Shown here piece after piece: positions 4,736 to 7,898 of a DNA stretch of 7,898 nt; within the stretch, counting starts at the first letter, position 1; the number at the start of each line of letters is the position of its first letter. Source of the stretch: Bacillota bacterium (GTDB taxonomy: Bacteria > Bacillota > Bacilli > Alicyclobacillales > SLC66); the NCBI GenBank assembly GCA_021846145.1, contig JAJZCJ010000145.1:1-7898 (forward strand), written 5' to 3'. Made by a program: the position numbers and the translations under genes. Under the pieces are notes generated by a model. That model had not been told where the DNA came from, searched no databases, and saw nothing but the letters and a program-made list of their open reading frames with translations.

Positions 4736-6410
4736 TTGGTTCATCCGCACGTTTTTCCTTTCGCGGATAGATGAAACTGCCATTCCACTTGCGGTACAGG
4801 TTCATCATGCCGACAAAATCAGCATCTGCGTGGTACGAATGGGCTGGATTTTGGCAGGTAAAATGATGACCATTTCGTTCCCCTTGCATATGACAATGAG
4901 GGCACATTTGCGACGTATACGCGGGATTGCGCTCAACTGTCAAGATGCCTTCGCGAAACGCCAAGTCGCGTACCCATTTCATGATCTTGCCACGTAGCCA
5001 ATAGGCTCGTTTGTGATTCTTACGACCTGTACGGCTCATCCGTTCCTTTGGTGAACGGTACCCGCGAAGATACTCCAAAACGATCACTTTCGCTTCGTGG
5101 GCGATGGCGAAATCGACGATCTGACGGGCAACCTGCAGCGCCGCATTCTCGTCGATGTTTCGTACCTTTTCCCAGAGATCGACGTTATCTTGCACATTCG
5201 CTTGAAGCCTGCCGCTTTGGCTGCGTTTGTTGGCAATTACGTTCAACAGTTGATGCCGATGGTGATTCAGTTTGCCACCATGAATAAATTTCGTGGACAT
5301 CAACTGGTCATTGAGGAATGCACCCATGACGGCCAAACGATTCACACCAAGATCGACCGTGACCACCGACATTCCAGGATCAGCGGCGAATTGTACTTTT
5401 GCTTTTTGCGGTGCTTCGATCCACTTTTCAAATGGCACGTGCAACGAAAATCGCAGTCCACCCGGGTATTGTTTGTCTCGTCTGGCGTAAAGTGAAAGTG
5501 ACAGGGCACACCACTTCCGTGGGCGAACAACCGCCCTTTCTTCATCTGTCCATGCTTCTTTTGGGGCTTTACGCGCTTTAATCTGGTTTCTTGCTTCGGT
5601 GATACGCGCCAATTCGATGGATGATTCGGCCAATGCAATTTGTGCATGCTGATGGAGGATCACGGGCAGTGGCACGAGCTGCCATGTGCCTTCGTCGTAC
5701 AATTTCACCGCCACAAAGTCATGGCGAACTTGGCGCTGAACCGCTAGATCCGCATCGGGGTATTCCACCATATCCGCATAAAATGTAATGGGTTCGTTGG
5801 GTGGACCGAGTTGCGGCGGACGTTTCTTGCGGTCAGTGGCTTCCCACCGTTTGAGCAGGCTGTACCATGCTTTCACCTTGCCAATCGCATGGTTAATGGC
5901 CGCACGGCGCAGGCTGACCGGCATCGTTCGCGCACTTGGTAGGCTTTCGATCAATGGTTGCAAAGGATGAGGATGGGCTTTCGTGTCCAGCGTATGCACT
6001 TCTGCAAACGTGAGTAGTTCTTGATTCGTCCATGATCGTTCGTAAGCAGTGCCGTCCCTGCGATGATCTTCTTTCTTTGCATTCAGCACCGCTAAATGCC
6101 CGACGAAAAAATCCATGTAAAACGCAATCGTCTGGGTATATAGTGCTTGTGTCGCTAAGATGGTTTGCTGTTTGACGGTGTGAAGTTCTTTATGGATGCC
6201 AATCTTCACCGTTTTCACCAGCGTTGCCATTTGCCTCACCACCTTCCATCTCGTCAATGAGCTGTTTTGTCTTTTGCTGTATAATCGTCGATCAGTGGGT
6301 GAGCGTGTTTCTTGAATCTTCCCTTCTTTCTGCCACCTGCGAATCGTTTGGGGGGTGACACCGAGTAATTGAGCTACTTTGCCAATGGGTAGAAATTCTT
6401 CTGCTTCCAT
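4713..6410 (-). CDS. tnpB: TnpB-family RNA-guided nuclease, read in frame with an N-terminal MerR-like HTH
   Basis: The frame reads 565 residues from ATG 6410. Residues 7-45 are a MerR/IS607-type helix-turn-helix (IGKVAQLLGVTPQTIRRWQK, then a DRRLY wing). Residues 61-565 are TnpB, whose own start is probably Met61 at 6230, which has a strong ribosome site, giving a 505-aa protein longer than typical TnpB (about 400). RuvC residues are all present: D353 (VDLGVNRLAV), E446 (VIVLEYLRG) and D531 (ADADFVGMMNLYRKW). The zinc finger is C503-x2-C506 ... C519 with a histidine-bearing NPAH segment instead of the usual second CxxC. The family cuts DNA next to a short motif under guidance of an RNA from its own 3' end, which keeps or spreads the element. 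The gene is convergent with the coiled-coil gene. The fusion as the real product is uncertain; the TnpB identity is firm. Confidence 0.9.
   Translation of the reverse strand: MEAEEFLPIGKVAQLLGVTPQTIRRWQKEGKIQETRSPTDRRLYSKRQNSSLTRWKVVRQMATLVKTVKIGIHKELHTVKQQTILATQALYTQTIAFYMDFFVGHLAVLNAKKEDHRRDGTAYERSWTNQELLTFAEVHTLDTKAHPHPLQPLIESLPSARTMPVSLRRAAINHAIGKVKAWYSLLKRWEATDRKKRPPQLGPPNEPITFYADMVEYPDADLAVQRQVRHDFVAVKLYDEGTWQLVPLPVILHQHAQIALAESSIELARITEARNQIKARKAPKEAWTDEERAVVRPRKWCALSLSLYARRDKQYPGGLRFSLHVPFEKWIEAPQKAKVQFAADPGMSVVTVDLGVNRLAVMGAFLNDQLMSTKFIHGGKLNHHRHQLLNVIANKRSQSGRLQANVQDNVDLWEKVRNIDENAALQVARQIVDFAIAHEAKVIVLEYLRGYRSPKERMSRTGRKNHKRAYWLRGKIMKWVRDLAFREGILTVERNPAYTSQMCPHCHMQGERNGHHFTCQNPAHSYHADADFVGMMNLYRKWNGSFIYPRKEKRADEPKPTQAIA
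6190..6410 (-). pseudogene. Possible former separate HTH gene overlapping tnpB by 41 bases
   Basis: The HTH-coding part (6410 to about 6280) has a natural-looking continuation in the next frame (6279-6190) that reads QQKTKQLIDEMEGGEANG and on to a TAA at 6190-6192, inside tnpB. One extra A in the A4 run at 6272-6275 would join HTH and tail into a protein of about 74 residues ending ...YSKKTKQLIDEM. That protein would overlap the tnpB start at 6230, exactly as IS607 orfA overlaps tnpB. This suggests that a one-base loss created the present fusion, or that slippage yields both products. Confidence 0.45.
6228..6245 (-). promoter_or_regulatory. Strong internal ribosome site and ATG for TnpB
   Basis: AAGGTGGTGA (6245 down to 6236) is nearly identical to the ideal anti-16S match and stands five bases before the ATG at 6230-6228. 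The conserved TnpB N-terminus (MATLVKTVKIGIHK) begins exactly there, so TnpB can be made alone, independently of the HTH-containing frame. Confidence 0.75.
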
Positions 6411-6416
6411 GATTAA

Positions 6417-6422
6417 ATTATA
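6417..6422 (-). promoter_or_regulatory. Perfect TATAAT box six bases before the HTH-tnpB ATG
   Basis: On the minus strand TATAAT ends six bases before the ATG at 6410, which itself has no Shine-Dalgarno sequence. Transcription from this box would begin at or next to the A of the ATG, giving a leaderless message. No good -35 is visible, so this is tentative. Confidence 0.35.
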
Positions 6423-6427
6423 GTGCT

Positions 6428-6571
6428 TTAGATGATGTCTGGATAGATGTTTTTATACTCATTGGAGCGCCACACGTCAATTGTGTTGTCTGTTAGCTGC
6501 TGCATAATCTCTGCTACGGCGTTAGAATCATGGTTCTGTTGCGCAAGGGTGTGGATATCGAGTGCGAGAGA
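6428..6571 (-). pseudogene. Coding-like remnant upstream of the HTH-tnpB frame
   Basis: The minus-strand frame from about 6571 to the TAA at 6428 looks protein-like, with helices around HDSNAVAEIMQQLTDNTIDV and an ending NEYKNIYPDII. It has no start with a ribosome site, and the frame upstream runs into the inverted repeat and terminator-like repeats, where it ceases to look like protein. The spacing 'LTDxxxxxW...IYPxI' faintly recalls the IS256/Mutator transposase segment 'ITDKV....W....L..YP', but this is weak. The best reading is the 3' part of a gene truncated at the hairpin. It stops 17 bases before the HTH start. Confidence 0.3.
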
Positions 6572-6637
6572 CAATGAAGGCGGCGAACGACTTTGCGCGT
6601 TTAACGCGCGTGAGAGAGCGTCTTCATTGTCTCTCGC
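6564..6637. repeat. 16-bp perfect inverted repeat enclosing a second hairpin
   Basis: GCGAGAGACAATGAAG (6564-6579) and its exact complement CTTCATTGTCTCTCGC (6622-6637) frame 42 bases. Within them GCGCGT-TTA-ACGCGC (6595-6609) forms another perfect stem. The result is a two-storey cruciform or RNA hairpin of 74 bases, not explained by any gene. It could be a small inverted-repeat element, a structured leader of the downstream plus-strand gene, or an end of the mobile unit. Confidence 0.8.
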
Positions 6638-6660
6638 CCCAGTTCCCCAATGATCACACT

Positions 6661-6698
6661 GGCATCGACCAATGACTCTAAGGGCATCGACCAATGAC
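6661..6698 (+). repeat. Tandem copies of GGCATCGACCAATGAC
   Basis: The identical 16-mer occurs at 6661-6676 and 6683-6698, a 22-base period (about two helical turns). An inverted, one-mismatch copy follows at 6707-6720. The two direct copies compete for the same inverted partner if transcribed, or could be paired protein sites on DNA. Confidence 0.85.
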
Positions 6699-6726
6699 CC
6701 TTTTGACATTGGCCGATGCCTCTTTT
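6683..6726 (+). terminator. Terminator-like hairpin upstream of the LysM gene
   Basis: GGCATCGACCAATG (6683-6696) pairs with CATTGGCCGATGCC (6707-6720) in a 14-bp stem with one A-C mismatch and a ten-base loop, followed directly by TCTTTT. This fits an intrinsic terminator for plus-strand transcription. No plus-strand gene lies immediately upstream, so it is either a left-over terminator of a displaced gene or an attenuator in the leader of the gene at 6792. Confidence 0.55.
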
Positions 6727-6791
6727 GGCATAGATTCGCAACTTTTAGCGTATGGATAATCGGAAAAGGCTGGCGGTGGGAGGGATGGCTG

Positions 6792-7880
6792 TTGGAGGAA
6801 CGGACGGACCAACCGATGTTTGATCTTTTCCTTGATCAACAGGTTTTTATGGATGCGGTTCGCGGCAATGAGCGGATTGATCAATATTCAGCATACACAG
6901 AAGTCACCACTTTTGAGCAACGCGGGGAACAGTTGTACCTAGAAGGCAATATTTTAATTGCAGCATACCTAGAGCGGGAAGGAGAGGCAAGCGAAGAGGT
7001 ACAGGTCGAACATGTAGAGCATCGGTTACCTTTTGAGGTGTCGGTACCCTTATACGTTCATAATCCTGGGATGTTAAGTGTCAAAGCGCAGGTGCCAGAG
7101 CTTGATTTGGAGATCACGGGTCCTGGTTGGCTACACTTGGAGGCGTTGTTGCTAATCGAAGGACTATCATCTGAAGGGGGAGCCATTGTTACCTGTGGCG
7201 CTCAGGAATTTGAGTTGGCTGCCCAAGACATTCCGGACACAAGGGACGAGGAGCCGCAAAGGGAGGTCGTATTTGAATCGGATGTGTCCTATTCTGAGGC
7301 GGATTGGAAAAAACAGTTGCAGGGGGCCGATCGTGCATTTTATGGACTAGAACCGGCGCACGATGAGAGTCAGACCGAGATTGCACCGGAACCGATGGAT
7401 CAGTGGGAACGGATAGAACAGGTGGAGTCGGTGGCACCTGCGCCTGAACCCGTGCTTGAGCTTGCACCGGAACCTGCACCTGAACCGGTGGAAGCCATGC
7501 TTGAACCAGTTGAGATGCGTTCGCTACCTGATGATCAGGTGCCTATTTTCCCTGAAGCAGAAGAGATCGTGCATCGGCCTAGTAGAATTACAGAAATCCT
7601 TCCAGAAATTATGGAACAGCCAGGCATGCCACAAGCATCTTATAACGCGTTGCCAGAACAAATAGAATCAATGACGGCAGCAGAATGGTTTTGGAAGACG
7701 CTTCCCATTCCTGCAGGAGAGACAAGGTATACATTAAAATATCGTGTGGTGCAGGCAGAAGAGACGCTGGAGGAGATCGCAGGCTATTACCAAGTAAAGA
7801 TGACAGAACTTTTGTTGGTGAACCATTTAGCAAATGAGTATGTGAGTCCAGGTGAAGTCCTGTATATTCCACTTATTTGA
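6792..7880 (+). CDS. SpoVID/SafA-like spore morphogenetic protein with C-terminal LysM domain
   Basis: Starting at TTG 6792 gives 362 residues. This start is chosen because GGGAGGG (6778-6784) stands seven bases upstream; the ATG at 6816 and the longer frame from 6672 have no well-spaced site, and the latter would begin inside the repeat cluster. Residues from about 9 to 140 form a beta-rich domain (EQLYLEGNILIAAYLE ... LPFEVSVPLYVHNP) like the N-terminal part of SpoVID/SipL-type proteins. A long acidic, proline-rich linker follows (EPAPEPV-type repeats, about residues 195-290). The last 50 residues are a LysM domain (YRVVQAEETLEEIAGYYQV ... SPGEVLYIPL) that binds peptidoglycan-like glycans. 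In relatives such proteins anchor the spore coat or encasement complex around the forespore; the role here is inferred from architecture. Alternative: another LysM cell-wall protein. Confidence 0.8.
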   Translation: MEERTDQPMFDLFLDQQVFMDAVRGNERIDQYSAYTEVTTFEQRGEQLYLEGNILIAAYLEREGEASEEVQVEHVEHRLPFEVSVPLYVHNPGMLSVKAQVPELDLEITGPGWLHLEALLLIEGLSSEGGAIVTCGAQEFELAAQDIPDTRDEEPQREVVFESDVSYSEADWKKQLQGADRAFYGLEPAHDESQTEIAPEPMDQWERIEQVESVAPAPEPVLELAPEPAPEPVEAMLEPVEMRSLPDDQVPIFPEAEEIVHRPSRITEILPEIMEQPGMPQASYNALPEQIESMTAAEWFWKTLPIPAGETRYTLKYRVVQAEETLEEIAGYYQVKMTELLLVNHLANEYVSPGEVLYIPLI

Positions 7881-7898
7881 CATCGAGAAAAAAAATGA

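Larger units (their letters stand above)
4553..6427 (-). mobile_element. IS607/IS605-related TnpB unit lacking a transposase gene
   Basis: The unit comprises the HTH-tnpB reading frame and the hairpin-rich segment beyond it. IS607 elements carry a serine transposase with an N-terminal MerR-like HTH, usually overlapping a downstream tnpB. Here only the HTH-like part precedes TnpB and neither a serine resolvase nor a Y1 transposase domain is present. The unit is either a deletion derivative that would need transposase in trans or a domesticated TnpB locus. No terminal inverted repeats are visible, as expected for these families; the limits given are approximate. Confidence 0.5.

Noticed and set aside
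5048..5970. ORFs of 60-132 codons opposite or out of frame within tnpB
   Set aside because: They are shadows of the TnpB frame, which has full family motifs.
4713..6230. Nuclease-dead TnpB-derived repressor
   Set aside because: All three RuvC acidic residues are present in their motifs, so loss of catalysis is not supported.
6564..6726. T-box or other known riboswitch ahead of the LysM gene
   Set aside because: No T-box sequence (AGGGTGGNACCGCG-like) or other known aptamer core was recognised, only hairpins and repeats.
7189..7479. 96-codon minus-strand Pro/Gln/Val-rich ORF opposite the LysM gene
   Set aside because: It is antisense of the Glu/Pro-repeat linker; the composition is explained by that repeat.

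Overview
The window looks like a chromosomal segment of a spore-forming, medium-GC Gram-positive bacterium of the Bacillales, possibly the Alicyclobacillaceae. The reasons are strong GGAGG-type ribosome sites, a LysM protein with the layout of SpoVID/SafA-type spore-coat morphogenetic proteins at the right edge, and the style of the LysR/YbfB pair and the TnpB-like protein. This assignment is inference from the sequence alone; no marker gene fixes the taxon.

Left part (1-2900), ordinary host-like genes: the 3' end of a probable DUF6036/AbiEii-like nucleotidyltransferase gene (+), a small unknown gene (-), a LysR regulator (-), and a divergent YbfB/YjiJ-type MFS transporter (+). The 114-base gap between lysR and the transporter holds two dyads and a repeated 12-mer, spaced as expected for an autoregulated LysR pair. 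The LysR protein therefore probably controls export by the transporter.

Middle (2900-4550), an accessory patch that is visibly AT-richer and full of broken genes: a valine-type (GAC) tRNA remnant ending in CCA, a frameshifted small exported protein, a stretch with no convincing gene, an unknown ORF of about 95-111 codons, and a coiled-coil protein made of 21-bp (heptad) repeats with its own extended -10 promoter. A tRNA 3' end beside foreign-looking DNA suggests an old integration site, although no second att copy is visible.

Right-middle (4550-6430), the most interesting unit: a long TnpB-type RNA-guided nuclease gene (-) with all three RuvC acidic residues. It is read in frame with an N-terminal MerR/IS607-type helix-turn-helix, and no serine or Y1 transposase is present. 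TnpB has its own strong ribosome site, and a second frame suggests that the HTH was once a separate overlapping gene. Beyond the tnpB stop lies a run of about six hairpins, a good candidate for the guide (omega/reRNA) scaffold and the right end of the element.

Right (6430-7898): a coding-like remnant, a 16-bp inverted repeat enclosing a second hairpin, a tandem/inverted repeat cluster that forms a terminator-like hairpin, and then the SpoVID-like LysM gene (+), best started at a TTG with a well-placed Shine-Dalgarno. No rRNA, CRISPR array, integrase or replication origin was seen.
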